In this document: one piece after another, positions 9,696 through 17,115 of the stretch
Layout of the letters: each line of letters starts with the position of its first letter
Numbering within the stretch: position 1 is the stretch's first letter
Assembly (NCBI RefSeq): GCF_014158035.1
Contig: NZ_JACFXW010000002.1
Coordinates: 519,001 to 583,000, forward strand
Source of the DNA: Rhizobium sp. G21
GTDB taxonomy: Bacteria; Pseudomonadota; Alphaproteobacteria; Rhizobiales; Rhizobiaceae
DNA length: 64,000 nucleotides
Reading direction: 5' to 3'
Program-made: the position numbers and the translations under genes
The notes under the pieces: generated by a model
Seen by the model: only the letters and a program-made list of their open reading frames with translations
Told to the model about the DNA's origin: nothing
Databases searched by the model: none

Positions 9696-11231
9696 TCAGG
9701 CCTTGGACACCAGAACCGGCTGAAGCGCGCCCGAAACATTCGGCGTGACCTTCAGCGAGGATTTGTAGACCACCGGCTGGGCGTATTGCAGCAGCGGGAT
9801 CACATAGCCCTGTTCGGCGATGTATTTGCTGACGGCCTTCCAGCCGGCGATGCGCTTGGCTTCGTCCTTTTCGCCCCAGAGCGGTCCGATCATGCCGTCG
9901 AGATCGTCGGTGTTCCAGACCGAATGCGGCGAGGGGCCAAACATGGCGAAGCCGGTCGAGGTGGTCGGATCGCCGATCGCATTGCCCCAGTTGTAGAAAG
10001 CGGCGGGGGCGAGTTGGTCGGCGGCGCGAAGCTCGTAATGCTTGGCGATTTCGTAGACTTCGATCTCGGCCTCGATGCCGACCTTGCGCCACATGCCGAC
10101 GATGGCCTGAACCATCTCGTAATCCTTCGGCTTCAGGCCGCGGGTGCTTTGAATCTTGAACTTGACCGGCTTGTCGGTGGAATAGCCGGAATCCGCCAGC
10201 AGCTTCTTGGCGAGTTCAGGATCATAGGGAACTTTGATCGAGGCGTCGTAGGCCGAATATTCCGGCGCTTCGAGCGTATCGATCGGCACGCCGTAGCCGC
10301 GCAGCAGGCGCTTCACGATCGCAGCCTTGTCGATGGCGTGATGGGCGGCGAGACGGACGTTCTTGTCGTTCATCGCCTCGATATTGTTGAGGAAGATCAT
10401 GCCGATGTCGGAGATCGGGGTCGCGACGCCGGCGAGGCCTTCCTTGTCCTTCAGACGATCGAAATCTTCATAGGGAATTTCCAGCGTGATGTCGGACGAG
10501 CCGGATTCGATTTCGGCGACGCGGCTGGTGCTGTCGGGCGTGAATTTGAAGATCACCGTCTCGAAAGCCGGCTTGCCGCCCCAATAGGTCGGGTTGGCCT
10601 TGAGACGCAGGAAGGCGTTGCCTTCGTAAGCGTCGACCATATAGGGGCCGGTGCCGACAGGCTTCTTCTCGAAACCTTCCGCGCCGACCTTTTCGTAATA
10701 AGCCTTCGGCAGGACATAGCCGGTCAGGAAAGCCATCCACATGAAGAAGGTGGGTTCGAAGCGCAGCACGTCGGCGGTGATCTTGTTGCCTTCGATCTTG
10801 TAATTGCCGGCGGTCGACCAAATGAACTGGATCGGGTTGCCGGTCTTCTCATTGGCGGCGCGTTCGAGCGACCAGACGATGTCCTCGGGCGTGAAGGGCG
10901 AGCCGTCATGCCAGGTGACGCCTTCGCGGACGTCCATCCAGAGCTTGGTCTTGTCGTCGTTCCAGCCCCAGGCGGTCAACAGGCCGGGCTGGAATTTCAG
11001 GTCCGGCGCCTGCCCGACATATTGGTCGAACACAGAGCGATAAATCGCCTGGATCGTCGGATTGACGGCGGAGGGGCCGACCGTCGGATCGAAGGACGGC
11101 AGGTTGACGTTGAAGGCGATGGTCAGCGTGCCGGCTTCGGCCGCCTGGACGGGCACTTTGCCGGCCAGAACGCTGGACAGGAATGCGGCTGCGCCCAGAC
11201 CCAGTGTCTGGCGACGTGTCAGTTCAGTCAT
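9696..11231 (-). CDS. ABC importer periplasmic solute-binding protein (family 5)
   Basis: 511-residue family 5 extracellular solute-binding protein. The N-terminus MTELTRRQTLGLGAAAFLSS has a twin-arginine-like TRRQTLG motif followed by a hydrophobic core and an AxA-type site near VQAAEA, suggesting export by Tat or Sec. Family-typical segments include WKFRLREGVTWHDG-like DVREGVTWHDGSPFTPEDIVWSLER, followed by FEKKPVGTGPYMVDAY. The start at 11231 is chosen over upstream frame extension because the signal peptide begins there. It is the first gene of the importer operon, behind a promoter with operator O3. Confidence 0.9.
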   Translation of the reverse strand: MTELTRRQTLGLGAAAFLSSVLAGKVPVQAAEAGTLTIAFNVNLPSFDPTVGPSAVNPTIQAIYRSVFDQYVGQAPDLKFQPGLLTAWGWNDDKTKLWMDVREGVTWHDGSPFTPEDIVWSLERAANEKTGNPIQFIWSTAGNYKIEGNKITADVLRFEPTFFMWMAFLTGYVLPKAYYEKVGAEGFEKKPVGTGPYMVDAYEGNAFLRLKANPTYWGGKPAFETVIFKFTPDSTSRVAEIESGSSDITLEIPYEDFDRLKDKEGLAGVATPISDIGMIFLNNIEAMNDKNVRLAAHHAIDKAAIVKRLLRGYGVPIDTLEAPEYSAYDASIKVPYDPELAKKLLADSGYSTDKPVKFKIQSTRGLKPKDYEMVQAIVGMWRKVGIEAEIEVYEIAKHYELRAADQLAPAAFYNWGNAIGDPTTSTGFAMFGPSPHSVWNTDDLDGMIGPLWGEKDEAKRIAGWKAVSKYIAEQGYVIPLLQYAQPVVYKSSLKVTPNVSGALQPVLVSKA

Positions 11232-11302
11232 GATTGGCTCCGTTGTTCCCCAGTGTTCCGCCGGATCCAACCACCCGACGGCAGGCATTATTTGCTCGGA
11301 AT

Positions 11303-11318
11303 GTTTTAATCTTAAAAT
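11303..11318. promoter_or_regulatory. Palindromic operator O3 (GTTTTAA-TC-TTAAAAT)
   Basis: The same 16-bp inverted repeat as O1 and O2, with one mismatch. It overlaps the -10 of the importer promoter. On the minus strand this promoter reads TTGCCA (11338-11333), 18 bp, TAAGAT (11314-11309). Shared architecture with the monooxygenase promoter supports a common repressor for uptake and catabolism. Confidence 0.7.
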
Positions 11319-11478
11319 TAATTTCGGACGCTTGGCAAGCGGATTTTTCGGCGGTCGCGTCTTTCGCCGTTCGGGAGGCGAAAAAGTCATTTATATTCAT
11401 TTGCATATGAGGAGCTCAAGCCGAATTTACCGTCCGATTGCCGTAGAAAGAGGGATAAGAAGCCGCCGCTTTTCCCGC

Positions 11479-11508
11479 TTGACAAACCCCTGAAATCAGA
11501 AACATGAT
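11479..11508 (+). promoter_or_regulatory. Candidate promoter of the indolepyruvate oxidoreductase-like operon
   Basis: A consensus -35 TTGACA (11479-11484) is followed after 18 bp by CATGAT (11503-11508), a 4/6 match to -10, about 50 bp before the ATG at 11559. A TTTGCATAT element lies directly downstream. Confidence 0.4.
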
Positions 11509-11558
11509 TTTGCATATATTATTCTGACGACCTCGAAACGAGGCTAGGGGAACGGACA

Positions 11559-13712
11559 ATGGCCGAACGATCATTTGCCAGCGAGGTCGAAGACCTCAAG
11601 CTGGGCGAAGGCGAAATCTTCCGCGGCGAGGGGATCCTGGCCATCACCAAGGCGCTGTTGCAATCCGGCGTCTCCTATGTCGGCGGCTATCAGGGCTCGC
11701 CAATCTCGCATCTTATGGACGTGCTGGCCGACGCCAAGGATGTGATGGACGAGCTGGGCGTTCATTTCGAAACCTCCGCGTCCGAAGCCGCCGCCGCTGC
11801 GATGCTGTCGGCTTCGGTGATGTATCCGGTGCGCGGCGCGGTGACGTGGAAATCCACCGCCGGCACCAATGTCGCCTCCGACGCGCTGTCCAACCTGTCC
11901 TCCGGCGGCGTGACCGGCGGGGCGATGATCATCATCGGCGAGGATTACGGCGAGGGCTCCTCGATCATGCAGGAGCGCAGCCACGCCTTTGCGATGAAGT
12001 CGCAGCTCTGGCTGCTGACGCCGCGTCCCAATCTGCCCTCCATCGTCGCCATGGTCGAACAGGGTTTCGAGCTTTCGGAAGCGTCCAATACGCCCGTGAT
12101 GTTGCAGGTCGGCATCCGCAGCTGCCACGTGCATGGGCAATTCGTCGCCAAGGACAACAAGAGCCCGGAATTTACGCTCCGCCAGGCGCTGGAGCAGCCG
12201 ATCCGCGATGTCAGCCGCATCGTGCTGCCGCCGGCCTCCTTCCTGCATGAGAAGGAAAAGCTCGAGCGACGTTGGCCCGCGGCGGTCAATTTCATCCGCG
12301 AACGGAAGCTCAACGAATATTTCGGTCCCGCCGATGGCGAGATCGGCATCATCCTGCAGGGCGGTCTTTACAACGGCGTGCTCAGGGCGCTGCAGCAACT
12401 CGGCCTCGCCGATGTCTATGGCGAATCCTCGGTGCCGCTTTACGTGATGAACGTCTCCTATCCGCTGGTCGATGAAGAGATCGTCGATTTCTGCGTCGGC
12501 AAGAAGGCCGTGCTGATGGTGGAGGAGGGCGCGCCGGAATATATCGAGCAAGCGCTCAACACGCTCCTGCGCCGCCGCGACATCCAGACTCGTATTTCGG
12601 GTAAGGACGTGCTGCCGATGGGCGGAGAATACACCGCGCCGGTGCTGGTCAAGGGGCTGAAGACCTTCATCGAAACCTATCAGCGCAATCTGCTTGGCAA
12701 TCAGCCGCCGATCCCCGATCCGACCCCGGTGCTGGCCGATCCGCGCGTCAAAGCTCTGGCCGAAGTCGTACCGCCCCGGCCGCCGGGCTTTTGCATCGGC
12801 TGTCCCGAGCGGCCGATTTTCGCGGCGATGAAAATGGTCGAGCAGGAGCTCGGCCAGCATCACGTCTCCGGCGACATCGGCTGTCATCTCTTCTCGATCC
12901 TGCCGCCCTTCAATATCGGCGCGACCACGATGGGCTACGGCCTGTCGCCGGCCGCAGCCTCCGCCTTCAACGTCAAGGCCGACAAACGGGTCATCTCGGT
13001 GATGGGCGATGGCGGCTTCTGGCACAATGGTCTCGCGACTTCGGTCGGCAATGCGGTGTTCAACAAGCAGGACGGCGTCATCCTCGTCGTCGACAATTTC
13101 TACTCCGCCGCCACCGGTGGTCAGGACATTCTCTCCTCGCGCGCCGACAATCCGCGCCGCAAGACCAAGAATTCCATCGTCGACGCGGTCCAGGGCATCG
13201 GCGCCACCTGGGTGCGCCAGATCGACCGCACCTATGACGTGACCAAGATGCGCGACACGCTGAAGGAAGCGCTGACCACCAAGGAGGAGGGGCCGAAGAT
13301 CATCGTCGCCTCCTCCGAATGCATGCTCAACAAGCAGCGCCGCATCAAGCCGCTCTTCGCCAAGGCGGTGAAAGAAGGCAAGCGCATGGTCAAGGAGCGG
13401 TTCGGCGTCGACGAAGATGTGTGCACAGGCGATCACGCCTGCATCCGTCTGTCCGGCTGTCCGTCGCTCTCGGTCAAGCATACCGACGATCCGCTCAAGG
13501 ACGATCCGGTCGCGGCGATCGACAACAATTGCGTCGGTTGCGGCAATTGCGGCGAAGTGTCGGAGGCGGCGGTTCTCTGTCCGTCATTCTATCGCGCTGA
13601 CATCATCCACAATCCCACCCGCTGGGACCGTTTTGCGGCGTCCGTCCGCGCCAAGGTGATCGGCTGGCTGCAGGCCCGCCGCGCCGCGGGCCGCGTCAGC
13701 TTCGCAGATTGA
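11559..13712 (+). CDS. Indolepyruvate ferredoxin oxidoreductase-like alpha subunit
   Basis: 717-residue thiamin-diphosphate enzyme of the 2-oxoacid:acceptor oxidoreductase superfamily, which oxidatively decarboxylates arylpyruvates to aryl-acyl-CoA. The N-terminal domain contains GGYQGSPISHLMD and ETSASEAAAAAM. A GCPERP motif lies near residue 411. The TPP/Mg motif GDGGFWHNG...N is near residues 482-515. A C-terminal ferredoxin-like region with CVGCGNCGE lies near residue 657; a second typical CxxCxxC cluster is degenerate (CTGDHACIRLSGC). An AGGGGA Shine-Dalgarno precedes the ATG. It sits 10 nt upstream of the beta-like subunit gene, and the pair ends at a strong terminator. The substrate could be indolepyruvate or another aryl 2-oxoacid. 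Confidence 0.85.
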   Translation: MAERSFASEVEDLKLGEGEIFRGEGILAITKALLQSGVSYVGGYQGSPISHLMDVLADAKDVMDELGVHFETSASEAAAAAMLSASVMYPVRGAVTWKSTAGTNVASDALSNLSSGGVTGGAMIIIGEDYGEGSSIMQERSHAFAMKSQLWLLTPRPNLPSIVAMVEQGFELSEASNTPVMLQVGIRSCHVHGQFVAKDNKSPEFTLRQALEQPIRDVSRIVLPPASFLHEKEKLERRWPAAVNFIRERKLNEYFGPADGEIGIILQGGLYNGVLRALQQLGLADVYGESSVPLYVMNVSYPLVDEEIVDFCVGKKAVLMVEEGAPEYIEQALNTLLRRRDIQTRISGKDVLPMGGEYTAPVLVKGLKTFIETYQRNLLGNQPPIPDPTPVLADPRVKALAEVVPPRPPGFCIGCPERPIFAAMKMVEQELGQHHVSGDIGCHLFSILPPFNIGATTMGYGLSPAAASAFNVKADKRVISVMGDGGFWHNGLATSVGNAVFNKQDGVILVVDNFYSAATGGQDILSSRADNPRRKTKNSIVDAVQGIGATWVRQIDRTYDVTKMRDTLKEALTTKEEGPKIIVASSECMLNKQRRIKPLFAKAVKEGKRMVKERFGVDEDVCTGDHACIRLSGCPSLSVKHTDDPLKDDPVAAIDNNCVGCGNCGEVSEAAVLCPSFYRADIIHNPTRWDRFAASVRAKVIGWLQARRAAGRVSFAD

Positions 13713-13722
13713 GGAGAGCGTC

Positions 13723-15282
13723 ATGAACGAACATGTGTCCATCGACGCCCTCCGCACTGAGCGCCTCGCCACCGACAAACCGCTCGCCATCGCCGTGCTC
13801 GCCATGGGCGGGCAGGGCGGCGGCGTGCTGGCCGACTGGATCGTCAGCATGGCCGAGGCGCAGGGCTGGATGGCCCAGACCACCTCCGTGCCGGGTGTCG
13901 CCCAGCGCACCGGCGCGACGATCTATTATATCGAAATGCTGCCGGAGCGGGACGGCCGCGCGCCGATCTTCTCGCTGATGCCGACGCCGGGCGATGTCGA
14001 CGTCGTCATGGCCGCCGAGCTGATGGAGGCCGGGCGCTCGGTGCTGCGCGGTCTGGTGACGCCGGATAAGACCACGCTGATCGCCTCCACCCATCGCTCC
14101 TTCGCGGTCGCCGAAAAGCAGACGCCGGGCGACGGGATCGGCAATCCCGAGACCGTGGTCGAGGCGACCGATTTCGCCGCGCGCCGCACCATCGCCTTCG
14201 ACATGGAAACGCTCGCCGTGCGCAATGGCAGCGTCATTTCCGCCTCGATGTTCGGCGCGCTGGCCGGCTCCGGCGCCTTGCCGTTTCCGCGCGAAGCCTT
14301 CGAGGCGACGATCCGCGCCGGCGGCAAGGGCATCGAACCCTCGCTGAAAGCCTTCGCCGCCGCCTTCGACCGCGCCCGCGACAAGCCGCGGGATCCCGTC
14401 TCCGCCAAGCCGGTCAAGCGCCTCGATCCGCTGCCGGCCTCGGCCGGTCATGCGGATCTCGATCGTCTTGTGGCGCGCATCCGCTCGGACTTCCCGGAAG
14501 TTCTGCACGCCATGCTCTACGCCGGCGTCAAGAAGCTGACCGATTTCCAGGATCCCGCCTATGCGGGTGAATATCTCGACCGGGTCGCGGCGCTCTTCGC
14601 GCTAGACCGGGCACAGGGCGGCGCGGACAAGGACTTCGCCTTCTCCCAGCAGGCGGCGAAATATGTCGCGGTCGCCATGGCCTATGACGACGTGATCCGC
14701 GTGGCCGATCTGAAGGTTCGTCAGTCGCGTTTCGAGCGGGTGCGGAAGGAAGTCGGGGCCAAGGACGACCAGATCGTCTATATGACGGAATATATGCATC
14801 CGCGCATGGAAGAGGTCTGCGGCACACTGCCGAAGGGCTTCGGGCTGTGGGTCGAGAACCGGCCGGGCCTGTTTGCCTTCCTCGACCGCCGGATCAACAA
14901 AGGGCGCCGGGTAAAGACGGCGACGCTCTTCTGGTTCTTGAGCCTCTATATGGTGTCGGCGCTGCGCTCGCGCCGTCGCGGCACGTTGCGGCATGCCCGC
15001 GAAATGGAGCATATGAACGCCTGGTTGAAAGCGGCGACGGATCTGTTGCCGGTGAATTACGATCTCGCAGCGGAAGTTCTCGCCACGCGTCGTTTGGTGA
15101 AGGGCTATTCCGACACCCATTCGCGCGGCCTGTCGAAATTTGACCGAGTCCTCTCTGCCCTGCCGATGCTGCGCAATCGCGAAGACGGCGCCGACTGGCT
15201 GCGTCGTCTCAAGCAGGCGGCGCTGCTCGATGAGGGTGGCATCGCGCTGGACGGTGCGCTCAAGACCGTGGCGAGCCTCTAA
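13723..15282 (+). CDS. Indolepyruvate ferredoxin oxidoreductase-like beta subunit, long form
   Basis: 519 residues. The N-terminal ~200 residues form the gamma/beta-type domain of 2-oxoacid oxidoreductases (VLAMGGQGGGVLADWIV near residue 26, QRTGATIYYIEMLPE following). About 300 further residues after position 220 resemble the C-terminal extension of large IorB-like proteins and contain no cofactor motif I can identify. It probably completes a two-subunit enzyme with the upstream alpha subunit. The original electron acceptor cannot be read. Conventional IorB is about 200 residues, so the extension is worth noting. Confidence 0.83.
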   Translation: MNEHVSIDALRTERLATDKPLAIAVLAMGGQGGGVLADWIVSMAEAQGWMAQTTSVPGVAQRTGATIYYIEMLPERDGRAPIFSLMPTPGDVDVVMAAELMEAGRSVLRGLVTPDKTTLIASTHRSFAVAEKQTPGDGIGNPETVVEATDFAARRTIAFDMETLAVRNGSVISASMFGALAGSGALPFPREAFEATIRAGGKGIEPSLKAFAAAFDRARDKPRDPVSAKPVKRLDPLPASAGHADLDRLVARIRSDFPEVLHAMLYAGVKKLTDFQDPAYAGEYLDRVAALFALDRAQGGADKDFAFSQQAAKYVAVAMAYDDVIRVADLKVRQSRFERVRKEVGAKDDQIVYMTEYMHPRMEEVCGTLPKGFGLWVENRPGLFAFLDRRINKGRRVKTATLFWFLSLYMVSALRSRRRGTLRHAREMEHMNAWLKAATDLLPVNYDLAAEVLATRRLVKGYSDTHSRGLSKFDRVLSALPMLRNREDGADWLRRLKQAALLDEGGIALDGALKTVASL

Positions 15283-15368
15283 GGCTTTCCATTTCGGTCG
15301 CGTCGCAGCGTACAACTTCCTCCGCTTGACGCTGACGATTTCCCTGCCGTCGGCTTTGCCGACGCTTT

Positions 15369-15401
15369 CCGGCCTTCCTTGCAAAGGGAAGGCCGGTTTT
15401 T
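15369..15401 (+). terminator. Rho-independent terminator after iorAB-like operon
   Basis: 10-bp perfect stem CCGGCCTTCC / GGAAGGCCGG with an 8-nt loop, followed by TTTTT. It lies 87 nt after the beta-subunit stop. Confidence 0.85.
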
Positions 15402-15526
15402 GATTGTGCGGCGACTGTTCACGGTCTTCTGAAATATCAACTGCGCGGTAAGATAAGGATATAAAATCAGGGCGTCACGAAGTCGTTTTTCGATCGAACA
15501 AATTCAATGGACACGTATATCGAGAT

Positions 15527-15538
15527 CTGATATATCAG
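15527..15538. promoter_or_regulatory. Perfect palindrome CTGATATATCAG, candidate operator
   Basis: 12-bp perfect dyad about 49 bp upstream of the dihydrodipicolinate-synthase-family gene, in an AT-rich stretch. It is probably a regulator site for that gene; the binding protein is unknown. Confidence 0.45.
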
Positions 15539-15586
15539 TTTCATCAGATTGATCGAGGCAGTGCTGCCCACACGCAGGAGACCCTA

Positions 15587-16519
15587 ATGACGGCGAACGT
15601 ATTCAGCGGCTGCATGCCCGCGCTCATGACCCCTTGCAATCCGGACCGGACGCCGAACTTCGATCAACTGGTCCGAAAGGGCAAAGAGCTTATCGCTGCC
15701 GGCATGTCCGCCGTCGTCTATTGCGGCTCGATGGGCGACTGGCCGCTTCTCACCGATGAAGAGCGCCAGGAAGGCGTGCGTCGCCTCGTCGAAGCCGGCG
15801 TGCCGGTCATCGTCGGCACGGGCGCCATCAACACCAAGTCCGCCGTCAGCCATGCCGCGCATGCCGCCAAGGTCGGCGCCAAGGGCCTCATGGTCATTCC
15901 CCGCGTTCTGTCGCGCGGAACCTCGGTCTCGGCCCAGCGCGATCATTTCTCGGCCATTCTTTCGGCCGCCAAGGATCTGCCGGCGGTTATCTACAACAGC
16001 CCCTATTACGGCTTCGCCACCCGCGCCGACCTGTTCTTCGACCTGCGTTCGAAGTTCTCCAATCTCGTCGGCTTCAAGGAATTCGGCGGCAAGAAGGACA
16101 TGACTTATGCGGCCGAGAACATCACCTCGGGCGATGACGCGCTGACGCTGATGGTCGGCGTCGACACCGGCGTCTATCACGGCTTCGTCAATTGCGGGGC
16201 CGGCGGCGCCATCACCGGCATCGGTAATGCGCTGCCCAAGGAAGTGCTGCATCTCGTGTCGCTTTGCGAAAAGGCCGCCAAGGGCGATCCTGCCGCCCGC
16301 CGCGAAGCGCTCGAACTCGAAGAAGCGCTGATGGTGCTCTCGACCTATGACGAAGGCGCTGATCTCGTCCTGCACTACAAATATCTGATGGTGCTGAACG
16401 GCGACACTGAGTACACGCTGCACTTCAACGAGACCGACGAGCTCAGCGCCTCGCAGCAGCGTCATCTCGAAAACCAGTATGCCCTGTTCAAGGCCTGGTA
16501 CGCGGCCCGTTACGCCTGA
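15587..16519 (+). CDS. Dihydrodipicolinate synthase-family lyase/deaminase, possibly 1-pyrroline-4-hydroxy-2-carboxylate deaminase-like
   Basis: 310-residue class I aldolase-fold enzyme of the DapA/NAL family. The segment VVYCGSMGDWPLLTDEER replaces the usual GTTGE motif of true DapA. AVIYNSPYYGF contains the conserved Tyr, and LVGFKEFGGKKDM supplies the Schiff-base Lys. The CGSMGDWPLLT variant resembles, from memory, the hydroxyproline-pathway deaminase subgroup; this is a family-level suggestion only, and no other hydroxyproline genes adjoin it. It is monocistronic, with its own terminator downstream and a candidate operator upstream. Confidence 0.8.
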   Translation: MTANVFSGCMPALMTPCNPDRTPNFDQLVRKGKELIAAGMSAVVYCGSMGDWPLLTDEERQEGVRRLVEAGVPVIVGTGAINTKSAVSHAAHAAKVGAKGLMVIPRVLSRGTSVSAQRDHFSAILSAAKDLPAVIYNSPYYGFATRADLFFDLRSKFSNLVGFKEFGGKKDMTYAAENITSGDDALTLMVGVDTGVYHGFVNCGAGGAITGIGNALPKEVLHLVSLCEKAAKGDPAARREALELEEALMVLSTYDEGADLVLHYKYLMVLNGDTEYTLHFNETDELSASQQRHLENQYALFKAWYAARYA

Positions 16520-16541
16520 ACGGCATAGGGCCAAACTCTTG

Positions 16542-16574
16542 ACGCCCTGCGCCTGAATGGTGCGGGGCGTTTTG
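16542..16574 (+). terminator. Rho-independent terminator after the DapA-family gene
   Basis: 12-bp stem ACGCCCTGCGCC / GGTGCGGGGCGT (two wobble pairs), 5-nt loop, followed by TTTT. It separates this gene from the converging marR gene. Confidence 0.75.
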
Positions 16575-16595
16575 CGTTTCAGACGGAGCGTTCGG

Positions 16596-17102
16596 TCAGA
16601 TATCGTTCTGACGGATATTGCGCAGGATCCGGTGCAGCACGCCGATGAATGTCTTGTACTCCTCTTCCTCGATGCCCTCAAACATCTTGAGGAAGTCGTC
16701 ATACATGGTCGGCCAGATCTTTTCGAACGCAGCCCTGCCTTCCTCGGTGATCGTCACGTCGCGGACTCGCATGTCGTCGGGGCGCGGCTGGCGGCGGATA
16801 AAACCCTGTTCCTCCAGCGATTCCAGAGTGCGGCTCATGGTCGATTGTTCGGTGACGGCGAAGACCGACAATTCGTTGATGGTCACCGACGGCGTGATCG
16901 ACAGGATGGCGAGCGCCCGCATCTTCGCGGTTGTGATGTCGAGCGCCTTGAGGTCGTCTGCAAGATTGGCGTTCCAGCGCGCGATCACCCTGTTCATGAG
17001 ATAGGGCGCGAAGTTGTTGAGCCCGATTTCTCCCATGGTCGGGCGCTTGTTCTCCGGGCCCTCGACCGGCCCGAACACGGCGCCAGAAAATCGATCCGTC
17101 AT
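16596..17102 (-). CDS. MarR-family transcriptional regulator 1
   Basis: 168 residues with a winged-helix core. The recognition region is INELSVFAVTEQSTMSRTLESLEEQGFI (about residues 75-103), and the wing is RRQPRPDDMRVRDVTITEEGR. It lies 13 nt downstream of a COG1233-type FAD oxidoreductase gene and in the same orientation, so it is probably the terminal gene of the cyclase-oxidoreductase operon. It is a candidate binder of the ATTTTAA-N2-TTAAAAT operators or of sites controlling its own operon; which one is not shown by sequence. Confidence 0.88.
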   Translation of the reverse strand: MTDRFSGAVFGPVEGPENKRPTMGEIGLNNFAPYLMNRVIARWNANLADDLKALDITTAKMRALAILSITPSVTINELSVFAVTEQSTMSRTLESLEEQGFIRRQPRPDDMRVRDVTITEEGRAAFEKIWPTMYDDFLKMFEGIEEEEYKTFIGVLHRILRNIRQNDI

Positions 17103-17115
17103 GCAACCTTCCTGT

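Larger units (their letters stand above)
11232..11558. other. 327-bp divergent regulatory region between importer operon and iorA-like gene
   Basis: No gene is evident. It holds the importer promoter with operator O3 (11303-11338), a near-palindrome TCATTTGCATATGA (11397-11410), a candidate promoter for the plus-strand oxidoreductase (11479-11508) and a related TTTGCATAT element (11509-11517). Confidence 0.6.
15283..15586. other. 304-bp intergenic region with terminator and palindrome
   Basis: No gene is supported. It holds a CGTCGGC-TTT-GCCGACG hairpin (15348-15364), the main terminator (15369-15401) and a perfect 12-bp palindrome CTGATATATCAG (15527-15538) before the lyase gene. Confidence 0.6.

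Noticed and set aside
11571-13481. 636-codon minus-strand frame opposite the iorA-like gene
   Set aside because: Shadow of a conserved TPP enzyme gene; low-complexity composition.
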